Made by a program: the position numbers and the translations under genes
NCBI GenBank assembly: GCA_020796225.1
Contig: CM036758.1
Span: forward strand, 64,201,774 to 64,265,773
Length of the DNA stretch: 64,000 bases
Direction: 5' to 3'
Source of the DNA: Arion vulgaris
Taxonomy: Eukaryota > Mollusca > Gastropoda > Stylommatophora > Arionidae
Notes under the pieces: model-generated
The model's database searches: none
What the model was told of the DNA's origin: nothing
The model's input: only the letters and a program-made list of their open reading frames with translations
Shown here: positions 1 through 11,235 of the stretch, in pieces
How the letters are laid out: each line of letters begins with the position of its first letter
Position numbering within the stretch: position 1 is the stretch's first letter

Positions 1-107
1 ACTAGGGTAGCTTCCTAAGCTCCTACTTCAGTCGTCTCTTCAGACATGCCTTTTAGGTCACAGTATTACTATTCTTGCTCCCCTCGAGCCCCAGCAACAC
101 GAGAGCG
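1..107 (-). repeat. SINE-B, cut by window edge
   Basis: Head and core of SINE-B read on the minus strand (GCAAGAATAG, GCATGTC, CTACCCTAGT). The tail lies off the left edge. Confidence 0.75.
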
Positions 108-135
108 GTACCAATTTAGATAGCATTACTTTTCC

Positions 136-330
136 ATGCCACAAAGTCAGATTGTCCAGAATCTTGTATTCCTCTATTGTCCATCTTTGATTTATTACTT
201 GTACATGCCACAAAGTTGGGTTGACCAGAATCTTCTATTCCTCTATCGTCCATCCTTGATTTTACCAGTTGTCCCAATGTGCTCTAAACCTCTTTTCTCA
301 CTACAAATAACCATTAGAAAATCAAATTAC
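136..330 (-). repeat. LINE C-terminal fragment with 68-bp duplication
   Basis: Matches the LINE fragments at 5600 and 6650 (GGTTGTCACAATGTGCTC motif). A segment starting CATGCCACAAAGT occurs twice, at 136 and 204. Confidence 0.5.
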
Positions 331-539
331 TTTTCAATGTATGTTATAAGTGTTTCATAGGAGAATTTTTCAGCAAAGGAAGAATAACTAACAAATACAA
401 CAAAGATGCAATAAAGCAAATCAAATCATGAGACAAATGGCACCAATTTTCAAATGCAAATGTGTCGCCATGAACACTAAAAGAGCATTGTTCAACACAA
501 TCTTTATGCTATCAGTGCGAAACCTAAATACTGACATTC

Positions 540-1180
540 AATGATAGAAGAAAACTAGTCATGACAGAGATGAAGCATCTACATAGAATGCTTGGAGTAT
601 CAAGAAGAGACCTGCTTAAAAATGAAGCCATCAGGAAATAAGTATGTACAAACAACATCAGTACTGAACTTCATCAAGAAACAATGGGGGACTGCCTAGA
701 GTAGTTGATAGTAGCTCGGCCTGCTAGCTGTGAGACGCCTCATAGCTCGGGTTCGAACCTACTGTCCGGCATTTGTTCGAGTCCCTGGTCTTACTCAGGA
801 CGATAACGTGAAAATCTGCCTGTATGGCGAGGGAATACTAATTACGAGTACATTGAGCACACGGCTGCCAGTGTAAGTAATTTACAATGTGCACGCTGCT
901 GCCATTGTAAGAAATTGGAAAACGGATTTTCACGCAAAAATCAGTTTCAGAGATGAAACTCGCCTGAGTTGAAAGCGGACGAAGAAAAAAAAGAAAAGAG
1001 AAAAAAATTTTTAATTAAAAATCAAGAAACAACAAATTAAATGGTTCGCCACATAAGCAGATTACCAACAGACAGTGTGCCTCAAAGAACAATGCTGTCC
1101 GATACAGTGGATACAAAGCAAAAGGTGGACCTCAGAGACAACAGAGGCTGCGAAAAACACTGTTTATGAAGTGCACACAG
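540..1180 (+). mobile_element. LINE fragment (lineage J), split by SINE-D
   Basis: Decayed reverse-transcriptase C-terminal-like coding, with MLGVSRRDLLKNEAIRK readable. Homologous to 53727-54190, where it is split by SINE-A instead. Confidence 0.65.
685..1020 (+). mobile_element. SINE-D (tRNA-derived)
   Basis: Box-B-like GGGTTCGAACC near 750 and an A-rich tail. Flanked by the 12-bp TSD ATCAAGAAACAA (673-684 and 1021-1032). A second copy is at 44714-45058. Confidence 0.85.
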
Positions 1181-1446
1181 AAACCCATTCTAGAAATCTC
1201 TTCTGATCCTGAGCGTGTGAGACAAAACAGGATAAAAGAAAAGAAGAAAGACAAAGTTACAAATGTGACATTTGCTAACTCTGATTTAATCCTATAATCT
1301 CATAAAGTTACAAATGTGACATTTGCTAACTCTGATTTAATCCTATAATCTCATCTGCAAAAGTCAATGCCTGACCCAACCCGGTTGTCTAAATTTGCTG
1401 TGTAGATATTGAACAAAGCTCTTCTAAACTGTTTCAGATTACCAAC

Positions 1447-1549
1447 CTTAGTAATATCCCCTTGAAGTTGTATCACTCCTGGAATAGGGGCCATTGCTTG
1501 CAGATCCACAGCCACAATTTTAGCATCTGACTTGCTGCCATCATCCCCC
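1447..1549 (-). CDS. FTSJ1: FTSJ1-like exon 3
   Basis: Acceptor AATCACAG| and donor ACTAAG|GTTGGT. Codes RGDDGSKSD followed by [13 protein letters not shown] and GDITK. Phase 0 exit. The next exon is expected left of the window. Confidence 0.92.
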
Positions 1550-4500
1550 CTGTGATTTAGTAGCAAAGTACAGCGTAACTATTAGAACCAAACAAGCGCC
1601 AGTGATGGCTTACAGGTATGGCTGCTGTAAAAAAAAGCGGGTGAGCAATAGACTAGGCGGATATTCAAAATTTCCCCTAACTCTTTCCAGCCCATTTATT
1701 TCCTCAATTTTTAAGCAGTTAATTCAAGGAAGTAAAGAAATTTTTTTTTTTTAATTACGATCCCAACTACTATCAATAAATAAACATATATATATTATAT
1801 ATACTAAATTGAAGAAAACTGGACAACTCAATAGAATAACAAGGTTAAAAAGTCCTATAAGTAAAATAGTAGAAGTAAAACTAGAAAGACTTCTTACAAG
1901 GAAAGCAACTCTATGGCGCAGTGTGCGGCTTAAAGCGTGCACGGACTTCCGCCATGGCGCAGTGTGCGGCTTAAAGCGTGGAAAGAGTTAGGAGAGAGGA
2001 TGTGTAAATGATTCAAGGAAGGGTGGGAATCTACAATCCTGACCAGACTGCAATAATTCCAAGTCAAATGTGGTGTAGCTAGACAAGAACACTTTGCTGA
2101 ATATCAAAGAGCAATAGTAAACCAACAAAGAACTGGTGTCAGTTAGCCACCCCATGCTGAGACGTACAGAGGAGATGGGAGCATTTATGGACTAATTGGT
2201 TCTATGTGAAGTGATTATGATCTGACAACTAAACTAAACTAAGCACCAGTGAAACGAGAGCTTAAGAAAAGATTTTGGCAATGGATACAATATACATTAG
2301 GAAGACCAGTGAGTAGTATAGCAAAACTGGCCTTGTTCTAGAACCAGCAGAAAAAAGAAAAACAGGTAATTTTTTTTTAATCTATGAAGAAGTGAGTTGG
2401 AAACAGATATTTTGGCTACTGGTTATTGGTTACTAAACTGGCGTCATTGCACTCCGGGCAGACCCATAGGCTACTGGAAAGAATGTTGAACGACAGAAAT
2501 GAGAAAGGTTTATTATTATTATTACAGCATTACTGGTTTTCTTTTGTAAAGTACAGATGAATGTAACTAAATGATAAATATAGATGACTCATCAAGGTTC
2601 ATATCCTTTATAGGACGTTGCTCTCTTTGCAGCACATCTAAACATTCACCCTGTCTCTAGCCAGTTCACCCACTTCGTCGATGGTCATATTCATGGTTTC
2701 TTTAATATCTTGTAGCAATCTTCTTCTTGGTCTGCCTCTGCCTCTATACAGATGACTAGTGATGATCATACAATCACCCGCATTCTTACATCAGCTGTAT
2801 TTGCAAGTCTATCAAAGTGTTCATTCCCCTTAAACCTGCTCACCCTGACACAAGAATAAAACTGAGATTTGGGTTACTAGTCCTAACCCAACCATCTGGG
2901 GCAATATTATCCAAGAAGACACACATTTGTACAAAAGAATTACTGATCAGATTTTAGAAACATGAAACCAAACTTTAAAGTATCACATATACTGTAGGAT
3001 GGTGTTAGATCTGATTGCTCATAAGGGAGGCCATTTGACTTGTGGCCAGACAGTGGTGTATGTCTTAATACTAAAACACATAATCTGGAGGACCAGGGTA
3101 CCTGCTTTAGTCTAACCATTGATTGATTGGACCATAATCATTGCACTTCGGTGAATAACCATGTGTGCTTTGATCTCTTTCTTACACAGAAAGATCTCAG
3201 CAGCAGTGCACGAACTCTGTAGCACCACCGAGGTCCCGGTACAATTTAGAAGATGACTAAAATATTTTGTGGAATTTTTATTTTTTTATATTTCTAATAA
3301 ATTGTGCCAGGCCAGTGGCTTTCCAGCCTGTTCTCTTTCGATTTTGCACTGCCAGGGTTCTTTTACGTGCTCAACTTGAACAATGGACCTATGTTTATTG
3401 TCCGTCAACAGAACTAAGAACTTCTTGCGTTCGTCCGGTATGAATTCATGCGTAGTCAAGGTGCCTGGTACTGACTGATTTTTGCGTGACGGCCTGCTTT
3501 CCTTATTATCAGTGTCCCTCGCCATACAGGCAAGCCTTCTCTGACTTCAGAGGTAGGACTAAGAACTCAATCTCACCTATATTGTGATCAGGGATCTCTA
3601 GAAAAACATATGACGGCTTTACGAGGGAGCGAACTGAGAACCTTTGAAATGAGATGTGGGAACCTAACACTTACGCCACATAGACTCCCCCAGTCTAACC
3701 ATTACACCCCAGTCTACCATACCTGCACCAACCTGTGGGTGGTTACTGTACACAAGCTGTCACGACAAGGTAAATAACACCAGTGATGGGTGCAGTTATG
3801 GCGGACAGGCATCAAGTGATGTGCTACCGGCAGCTCCTGCAACCAAATTGATACTAGATGTCTTGCTTGTACTCCTCTGGATTCTATCAGCGAGGTCGAG
3901 AGGGGGTAGTTGACGTTTGGGCAACTCAGCTACTTCATAAAAATCGCCCAGGCATGCGTCACGGAGAGATCACTTCGCGGTCGACTTTGTTGACCAAACC
4001 AACATGGAAGACAACAGTTACGGGTTATAAGTCCAGCTCAATTGGCATAGAGTATCGGCCGCCACGGGTTGTCTTCGACGGTGGGAGAGATCATCGCGCC
4101 TCATTGGACAGCTACCGCCCGCCTCAAGCCGGGCAGCCCCGGACAATAAGGTGATAACATACTACGTGACGCAAGACCTATTGTCTCCTGAGACAAAGAA
4201 GCCAATGATGGGTGCATGGTCATACCATTTGTGTCCAGCACCAGAACACCCATTGATCTACTGATGGTTGGTAATCTTTACAAAATCTAATGTTTGATTT
4301 TAAGTCTAGAGTTATATTGTAGATAAATTACCTGAGTTTCTTTGCTAGTACTTGACTCCAACTGCCTGGTGCGGCACAAAGGTCAACAACTCTTTTAACA
4401 CCTGGAGACAGTTTTAAAAATGCACAAATTACTTATTTGCTTGTCTTCTCCTTCTTAGGCTCTTGAACATCAATCAATGAAGCACCTTGATGGGCAACAA

Positions 4501-6324
4501 CAAACTTTCTACTCTTTGATTGTTCTGCAACTATCCTTTGCAGAGTCCCCTAGGAATGGCTCATGCTTCTTATCCAGTGTCTCATCTATACAGTGGTTGG
4601 TGTAGTTGCTTTCTAGACGGATGGTCCCAGTTCAACCTCCAGTTAAAGTTGAAATTTTCCAGCCACAATCAGTTCTCAGATTGAACCAACCTCAACTGGG
4701 TATAAGAGATACACGGAAATTAAAGGTGGCCAATGTAAGTTTTACCCCATTATCTATTGTGTGCCATTCATCAAAGAACAATACGGGACTACCATATGGT
4801 CTAAAAATGGGTTCTATACATTTTGTCTTCATCTTCTTGCGTTCGCCACTATGAATTCAGTTGTAATAAGGGCGCCTGATACGGACGGAGCTTCTGACAT
4901 TAATGCATGAAGGCTGCTTTCCTTTTTATCAATGTCCCCCACTATACAGGCATACCCTCTCCTACTTCAGAGGTACTACTTTTGTGTTCTGAGAATAAGA
5001 CCAATCCAAATTCAGTTCAACTATTATTATTTTGTATATATTGTCCTATTTGTTGGCAATAAATCTACCCCCACTATTATTTCTCTCTCGCGTACGCGAT
5101 CACCGCTTTGACTGATGTATCATATTTCCCCATAAATTCTGCTGTTATTTTTATGGACTCCATCCCTCCACACAGCTTCTCATTTAGCTCGATATTTTCC
5201 GGCCAGGTTTCGTTTCTCAGGCCTGCTAGCAGTGGGCAGTCTTGCAGTAGGTGCTCTGCCATCATGTCCGCCTTCTTGCAGTGGCACAGGCTAGTTGTGC
5301 CAATTTTAAATTTGTTGTAAAGGTTAGACCGACATCTGTTAAGGCCGGTACGGAGGCGGAATAGGACAACTTGTTTGCTATGGGACAGACCATAGAACCC
5401 ATCTTTAGCGCTGTGTTGAGGGTGGTCTTGTGACCACTTCTCTCTATATCACCATCCGATGATTGTTTTAGCCTCCTCGTAGCTGATTTCGTAAACAGTC
5501 TGCGGCAGTCACCTTCCTGCCTTTGCTAGCTTGTCTGCCTCTTCGTTTCCACTTATATTGAGTGTGATGGGATCCACTGTATGACTGTCAATTTTATTTA
5601 ATATATCAATCAATCAAGTGCCGTTTGGCGTAGGCGATCATGTCTCTCCACATCTGTATGTCTCTGGTACAATCCATCAATTCTCTAACCGAACCATGAT
5701 TTCAAGCCGTCCTGAATTTTATCCCTTTGTTCCCTCTATCTCTCTTCCCTGTATTTTGCCTGTTGTAACCAAATGTTCTAAACTGCCTCTTCTAATTATA
5801 TGTCCGAAAAACATATTTAAAAATATATGACCATCATATGTTTGGGTCATACATGTCTCATCCTTGAACTCACTAATCGCCCGTGTGGTGCCTGCAAGGG
5901 AAGCGAAAGAATAGTACCACTGCAACCTACAATGCATGTCGTAAGAGGTGACTGATGTAGGCCCTAAGGGATGCTACCCTAGTAAATGTAAAGCAGCGCA
6001 GAAATTGGATGTGCTGGCCTACTTGTAGGCGCATAACATACAATCGCTCTTAGGCTCAGGTCGCATACAAATCACACAGAGTCGTTGACAAGTGGTTGAC
6101 AATATGGAGCGTTGAAGAACTCTCTAATGACTGAGTCTGACTGCAGACTTCACACGACAAACTCAAACAAAACTTATATACTAAGCTAATGCTTGGATCT
6201 CACCTTCAAATATATTAAAATCATCATTTATCTGTAACAGTTTGTAAGCACTGCGAGCTCTCCATCCTTCCTCCTTTGCACGTCTGTAATATACATCCCG
6301 CTTGTCTTTTGATGACTTCCCCAT
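1447..6324 (-). CDS. FTSJ1: tRNA 2'-O-ribose methyltransferase, FTSJ1/Trm7 type, 5' part (three exons)
   Basis: Members of this family methylate the 2'-OH of anticodon-loop nucleotides of tRNAs using S-adenosylmethionine in the cytoplasm. Three minus-strand exons join in phase: 6204-6324, 4332-4401 and 1447-1549, giving about 97 residues. The start is the ATG at 6324, opening [20 protein letters not shown] as in animal FTSJ1. Lys28 in SAYKLL matches the first Lys of the K-D-K-E tetrad of this fold. [13 protein letters not shown] (exon 2) is SAM-binding motif I, and [13 protein letters not shown] with GDITK (exon 3) is the next conserved block. The rest of the catalytic domain is not seen in 1-1446 and presumably lies beyond the left edge. 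Introns hold LINE and SINE debris. Family assignment is firm; the gene is partial here. Confidence 0.93.
1600..2235 (+). mobile_element. LINE 3' fragment, split by a TA-flanked MITE
   Basis: Homologous over several hundred bases to 45150-45470 (AACCAACAAAGAACTGGTGT motif). That copy lacks the 1680-1988 insertion. Confidence 0.65.
1680..1988. mobile_element. TA-flanked MITE (Tc1/mariner-like)
   Basis: Terminal inverted repeats ACTCTTTCC/GGAAAGAGT with TA on both sides. The 45-kb paralogue at about 45210 is unfilled. Inside, a 27-bp motif (ATGGCGCAGTGTGCGG...) is repeated 42 bp apart. Confidence 0.6.
2420..2760 (-). repeat. LINE C-terminal debris
   Basis: About 2590-2750 reads [18 protein letters not shown] on the minus strand, a common LINE C-terminal motif. 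About 2430-2510 is another LINE tail (CTCCGGGCAGACCCATAGG). Confidence 0.6.
3290..3560 (-). repeat. SINE-D-like tail
   Basis: Shares the conserved CAGTGTCCCTCGCCATACAG and TGATTTTTGCGTG motifs with copies near 4900, 10900, 55350 and 63500. Confidence 0.65.
3840..4160. other. GC-rich segment, unclassified
   Basis: Contains a 98-codon plus-strand frame (3858-4154) with no recognisable domain. Base composition is unlike the AT-rich surroundings, so it may be part of a retroelement. Confidence 0.3.
4332..4401 (-). CDS. FTSJ1: FTSJ1-like exon 2 (SAM motif I)
   Basis: Acceptor TCTCCAG| and donor CTCAG|GTAATT. Codes [19 protein letters not shown], the AdoMet-binding loop. Seventy bases, phase 1 in and phase 2 out. 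Confidence 0.93.
4830..4990 (-). repeat. SINE-D-like tail
   Basis: Same TATGAATTCA...CACTATACAGGCATACC block as at 3290-3560. Confidence 0.6.
5077..5585 (-). mobile_element. LINE ORF2 3' end: RNase H and C-terminal domain, decayed
   Basis: Reads [14 protein letters not shown] (RNase H end), then [19 protein letters not shown], and a CHCKK...[17 protein letters not shown] zinc-like C-terminus, with in-frame stops. Confidence 0.8.
5600..5875 (-). repeat. LINE C-terminal fragment (lineage H)
   Basis: Homologous to 6650-6905. Encodes a decayed [20 protein letters not shown] stretch. Confidence 0.65.
5877..6117 (+). mobile_element. SINE-B
   Basis: Starts CGCCCGTGTGGTGCC and ends ATGGAGCGTTGAAG. 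Flanked by imperfect GAACTCACTAAT/GAACTCTCTAAT. It lies just downstream of FTSJ1 exon 1 inside intron 1. Confidence 0.75.
6204..6324 (-). CDS. FTSJ1: FTSJ1-like exon 1
   Basis: Forty codons plus one base, from ATG (complement of 6322-6324) to a GAAG|GTGAGA donor. Codes for the conserved N-terminus through FNIFE. Phase 1 exit matches exon 2. Confidence 0.93.
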
Positions 6325-6649
6325 CCTGACCTGCTCGAACTATGAATAAAAGAAAATACAATCAACTCAGTATTAGTATTCTTAGGGTTGCCAGACATCC
6401 CGGTTTTCTGGGACAGTCCTGGTTTTTAATAAAAAATGTTGGTGTCCTGAAAAATGCCTTCGGGACATCTATTTTTCATGGTTTTTGCTCCCGTCAAACT
6501 GTTACATGAAAGTTGCAACTAAATCTAACGTTTTCTCAATTTTCAGATGGGAGAGCTGTTTTAGTTCGAAAATTGGGAAATGTCCAGGTCCACACATAAC
6601 ACTGTTACAGTAGTTTTATTTTCATTGTTTCTATGATTAGTCATCATCA

Positions 6650-6905
6650 TTCTGTACCGTGCCGGCTGGCGTAGTCGATCATGGATCTCCACAAATCTCT
6701 GTCGTTTGTGTTTGCTATCAACTCAGATGTTGACGCTCTACCGTACCATGAAGTCAGGCTATTCAAAATTTTCTGTCTTACTCTGTCTCGTCTACCCTCA
6801 ATTTAACCGGTTGTCACAATGTGTTCTAAACCTCCCTCCTCATCACATGCCCGAAAAATGATGACTGCCTCTTTCTTATATTGATGATAAGCTTTCTCTG
6901 AGTCT
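6650..6905 (-). repeat. LINE C-terminal fragment (lineage H)
   Basis: Minus strand reads REGLEHIVTTG, then LWRSMIDYASRHGTE, a LINE 3' coding end. Confidence 0.65.
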
Positions 6906-7305
6906 CTGTGATTAGAACAGAACTGTAATTTGAAAAGTCCACGTAGAAGCAGTAGTTTTAGTTTCTTTACCTATGTGGTTAGTACAGTTGGTCAGTATCT
7001 TTCTGTTGTAGCTCGGGCATAACTCGTAACTAGTTGAAAGCCATGGCCCATAAGTGCACTGTCCTGGAAAACAGGGATGGGTGGCAAGAAATTTCTCCAA
7101 AAAAGCGGTCATGTGGCAAGAAATGTCCAGGTTTCTCGGTTGCAACGTCTGGCAACCTAAGTATTCTTACTTTCTAAAGATGGAACATTTGAAACAAAAT
7201 TCACTAAACGAATAAGAATCTCAAATCTAGATTGAATAAAGGAAGTGAAACAGCTGAGATTCTTAACATCGAAACAAATAGATCAATAAATTAAAAAATG
7301 TTATC

Positions 7306-7567
7306 TTCTTCTTCGAACTCTCCATATCGACCACTTGTCAATCACTCTGTGTGATTTGTATGTGATCTGAGCCTAAGAGTGATTGTACGTTGTGCCAGTT
7401 ATGTACCTACAAGTAGTACTAATTGCGCATACAATTTCTGCGACACTTTTTATTTACTAGCTTAGCTTCAATAGATCCTACATCAGTCGCCTCTTACAAC
7501 GTGCCTTGTAGGTCGCAGTGGCACAATTCTTTGCTTCCCTTCTTGTGGGACCGGCACCACATGGGCG
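7306..7567 (-). mobile_element. SINE-B with long flanking duplication
   Basis: Full-length SINE-B on the minus strand. Flanks 7264-7305 and 7568-7610 are the same roughly 42-bp sequence with a few mismatches, longer than usual SINE TSDs. Confidence 0.8.
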
Positions 7568-7611
7568 TAACATCGAAACAAATGGATTAATAAATTAAAA
7601 ATTATTTATCA

Positions 7612-8490
7612 AATTGAGTATCTTCATCTTCCAGCAATTGTTTACTAAACAGTCTTACTAAGAATCTTAGTTGTCAAATTTATTCCTAAGAAGGTAAACT
7701 GTACAATATGGAATCCGGAACAACAGTGACTTGAGTAACATTGAATATGATTTAACTTTAATTTAACATAAACATGTAGACATGTCATCAAAGATAATCA
7801 TAACCCGATGCCATTATTTTCGTTAATATAAATAATAAATATATATCATGCAAATTATTGAGTTATGTTCTTCAGTTGTTTTTATTGTATATAATTGTAT
7901 TAATAATAAATCTCAAATTATAGTAAACTGTAGTGTAGTAGTATTATGTAATATGTTATGTACTAGACTCAGTGAGAGTGTATGATTGTGTATAGTTAGT
8001 ATACTGAATATTATACTGTGTCACACTAGTCACAGTCCAGCAGTGGTCGGTGCTGAGTGGGGTGGTGTGAGTGTGCGTGATTCGTAAGTAAACCATCACA
8101 ACAATATACATAATACAAGCAGGGTAATTTCACTTGAGGCTACCTAAGTGTGAGCTACCTTGTGAGGAAAAACTGGTTTACGTTTTGTATATTCTTTCAC
8201 AATAATAAAGTACAAAACACAATCTTGTATTCTCTGTCGTCGGTAAGTTAGAAAAAAACCTTTTAGATAATTCGAATAGCAATGATAATTATTCGAATAC
8301 CTAATATTACTTGGAAAGTAACGAGTATACCAGTAAAAAGTATTGGGTGCTCTACAACTACGAGGCACATGGGTCAGGGTACTATTCTTTCTGTGGTCAA
8401 TTTGTTCGTGTGTTTTTACCGAATTTTTTTAGCCTATGATCCTTCATCTAACAAGACTGGTCTGAGACTTGATCTAAAAAGGACTGTTAA
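7612..8490. other. AT-rich stretch without recognised gene
   Basis: No domain-bearing frame or known repeat boundary seen here. Short frames at 8144-8490 on both strands look random. Confidence 0.5.
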
Positions 8491-8502
8491 CATTGTTGCA
8501 AT

Positions 8503-8751
8503 CGCCCGAATGGTTACCGGGGCCCAAATTTGAGGTGTAAAGAATAGAGCCACTGTTACCTGTCATGCATGTCGTAAGAGGCGGCTAAGGAGGTTTGGCT
8601 AAAATCGGATGCACGTGTCCTAAACGTGTAGAAATATATGAGTTTAGGGGCCTACCAAACCAATGTGCAACGTATACACGTTATTGACAAAGATCAAACA
8701 TATCACAAAGAGTGATAAAATTGGTCGTAAAGAACGAACGTGAAGAAGAAG
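8503..8751 (+). mobile_element. SINE-A, full length
   Basis: Reference copy for SINE-A. Starts CGCCCGAATGGTTACCGG, carries core GCATGTCGTAAGAGGCG and ends in GAAGAAGAA. TSD ATTGTTGCAAT at 8492-8502 and 8752-8762. Confidence 0.9.
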
Positions 8752-8839
8752 ATTGTTGCAATATATTGTGTTATGAATTAACATCTAAATCTTACCAACA
8801 CCCGACGAAGGGGTCTGAAACTATCCCTGAAGAGAGCTT

Positions 8840-9412
8840 TCAACTTCTGACAGAGTATAGTTTAAAGTAGTGAGTACCTTTTGTAATCATTAAGTGGCGT
8901 TGCGCGTGTATAACCACCCGTTCAGCATTGTTGATGTCGCTTTTGTCCATAGAATGTCCATTCTCAATTGCAATATTGCTCGTCAGTGCAACCCCTTTCT
9001 CATTACCATCCACCAACATAATAGCAAATTCTAGTATGAGAATGGAAGTTCTTCTTTGCGTTCGTTCTTTACAACCAATTTTAATCACTTTTGTGATATG
9101 TTTGATCTTTGCCAAGAACGTGTATACATTGCACATTGGTTTGGTAGACCCTTAAACGCATAGACTTCTACACGTTTAGGACACGTGCATCCGATTTCAG
9201 CCAAACCTCCTTAATCAACTCTTACGACATGCGTGGCAGGTAACAGTGGTTCTATTCTTTACACCCCAAATTTGGGCTCCGGTAAACACTCGAGCGAGAA
9301 TGGAAGTTGAAAGTGTTACTGTAATCCTAAGATGGTTATCTGAAATTCTATTAGTCATGATGACCATCGTTAATGACTCCGTCAATACTTCCGAAAATAC
9401 AATGTACAACAT
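8840..9412 (-). pseudogene. Unrecognised open frame split by a SINE-A
   Basis: Removing SINE-A 9051-9296 and one TSD copy joins two minus-strand pieces into a continuous frame of about 104 codons ending at 8840. The plus strand is also open across the join (from about 8928, about 88 codons). I recognise no domain. It may be chance or an old coding fragment. Confidence 0.25.
9051..9296 (-). mobile_element. SINE-A, full length
   Basis: TSD AGAATGGAAGTT at 9039-9050 and 9297-9308. Confidence 0.9.
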
Positions 9413-9429
9413 GCATGCAGATTATGACT

Positions 9430-9800
9430 TTAACATGAATGAATGACGTACATTGAATATAAGTGTTACAGAAGAGTCCTTCATATATCTTGGACAGAGA
9501 GGAGAACAAATAGATATATACAGAAAGAACTTAAAATCAAAGAAAACTGGCTGATGCTACAAATAAAAAAGAGAATATTGAGGTACTTTGGACATATAAA
9601 AACACGAGGGCTGGAGAAGATCATCATGGAAGGAGGCATAATGGCAAAGAGAAGACAGGGAACACAGGGGGAAGATGGATTCAGTGGTTTGAACATGACG
9701 GCTGCAGCAATGAGACGTATAGAAGAGAAAATTCCAAAGGACTGTTGGGGTGGCAAAGTTCTGCACAAGACAAGCTATTTGATGATGATGATGAATGACA
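9430..9800 (+). mobile_element. LINE ORF2 C-terminus (lineage K)
   Basis: Reads CYRRVLHISWTERRTN, then KRILRYFGHIKTRGLEKII and LNMTAAAMRRIEEK, the end of a reverse-transcriptase ORF. Same lineage as 30010-30705 and 40370-41530. Confidence 0.8.
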
Positions 9801-9885
9801 TACATAGAGATCTCACTCTTTTGGAAACGAGTTTAGGTCTACTGTCCTGGTCATGATGTGGATTATAGAAATGAATCAGCTAATA

Positions 9886-10020
9886 CCCGTCTGAGTGGTA
9901 ACCGGGGCCCAAATTTGGGGTGTCAAGAATAGAACCACTTTACCTGCCACGCATGTCGTAAGAGGCGACTAAGGAGGGTTTTCTGAAATCGGATTCATGT
10001 GTCCTAAACGTGTAGAAGTC
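9886..10020 (+). mobile_element. SINE-A, 3' truncated
   Basis: Head and core only, stopping after CGTGTAGAAGTCTA. Confidence 0.75.
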
Positions 10021-10160
10021 TATACATTGATTCTTGCTTTGTTAGTCTGACAAATTTGTATCCAAGGTGCACTACGAGGATGTGAAACAAAACTAGTAAA
10101 CTTCCTGGTCTCAACTCTTCAAGCAAAGCGTCAGTCATCACACGAAATCTGACCAGCGTT
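10020..10160 (-). other. Possible short exon, unrecognised
   Basis: After a T-rich tract and a CAG near 10150, the minus strand reads MTDALLEELRPGSLLVLF and HILVVHLGYKFVRLTK without stops until it enters the SINE-A at 10020. It looks protein-like but I recognise no family and no partner exon. Confidence 0.25.
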
Positions 10161-10164
10161 AAAA

Positions 10165-10855
10165 AAATATATACATTTATTAAAAATACACATATACACA
10201 TGACAATAGGTTACATTATAAAACTCATTGTTTGAAACTACATGTATTTATTTCAAGAATGTGAAGTCATGGACCTAAACAATTTGAAAATCAATTAACA
10301 ATCCATGCCCATAGATAGACATACAGCTTTAATCAAACCAATGGAGTAATGAACCCACAGAGGAAAATTTGATAATTTAGAAAATATTTGAACAAAACAC
10401 ACTTCGCAGTAATGTATTTAAAAACAAGGACGTAATAATAATTTTTTAATTAAACACTTTTTAAATTCAAATATTGGTGGAACAAAAGACATTTAAATAC
10501 AATATGATATACTGAGGCAAACTCACTGACCCAACGAAACAATACTTGACATAAAACTACACGGACCTCTGTGTGAGCTACAAAAGACAGTGAAGTTTAT
10601 ACAAGAGACAACGTTAATGTATAGACAATATTTCAAGCAAACGAAAGGAAGGATTTAAATACAAGTAAAGCAATTACTCTTATACTGTAAAATGATAATA
10701 TCAAATATATGATTAAATGAATGAAAACTACAGACATTCAAAAATGGTATAAATAAACAAAATGTATGCCTTTCCAATACACACAACATATATGGAATGA
10801 TCATCCAAAATATCTTGAAACAATGTTTTGTTCATTTTTCATATTTTTTTCCAGT
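10165..10855. other. AT-rich stretch, nothing recognised
   Basis: Many A and T runs and stops in all frames; no repeat of the local families. Confidence 0.6.
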
Positions 10856-10859
10856 CGCC

Positions 10860-11235
10860 CGCTAGAAATTCAGATGTAGTTATGACGTCTACTATGATAC
10901 ATCTAGCTGATTTTTGTGTGAAGGCTTGCTATCTTTATCACTAGTGTTCCTCACCATTCAGGCAAGCTTTACAACTTCAGAGGTACTTGTAGATCCCCAA
11001 GTAATGGATCATGGTTTCCTGTAGTCCAAAAATGTACCGTATGAACACCGAGAATTATTGGCCCAACCTGTCCTGAACTCCGGGAATTTCCCCAGCATGC
11101 GCTACTTCTGAAGTCAGAGAAGGCATGCCTGTATGGCGTAGGACACTGATAATAAGGGAAGAAGGTCTTCGCGCAAAAATCAGTCAGAAGCGCCATACCT
11201 GACTTCGCTTGAATTCATAGTGGAAGACAAGTAGA
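10860..11235. repeat. Inverted pair of SINE-D-like tails
   Basis: The segment 10860-10985 (minus orientation) and 11095-11235 (plus) carry the same block, so they form a hairpin-capable inverted repeat around a 110-bp spacer. Confidence 0.6.

Noticed and set aside
685..1020. Functional tRNA gene at the GGGTTCGAACC box
   Set aside because: No cloverleaf with paired acceptor stem can be drawn; bounded by a TSD as a SINE.
3858..4154. 98-codon frame as a gene
   Set aside because: No domain, no splice partners, GC-rich patch among repeats; kept only as unclassified.
9443..9856. Host gene with a 137-codon frame
   Set aside because: The sequence is the C-terminus of a LINE reverse-transcriptase ORF, present in other decayed copies.
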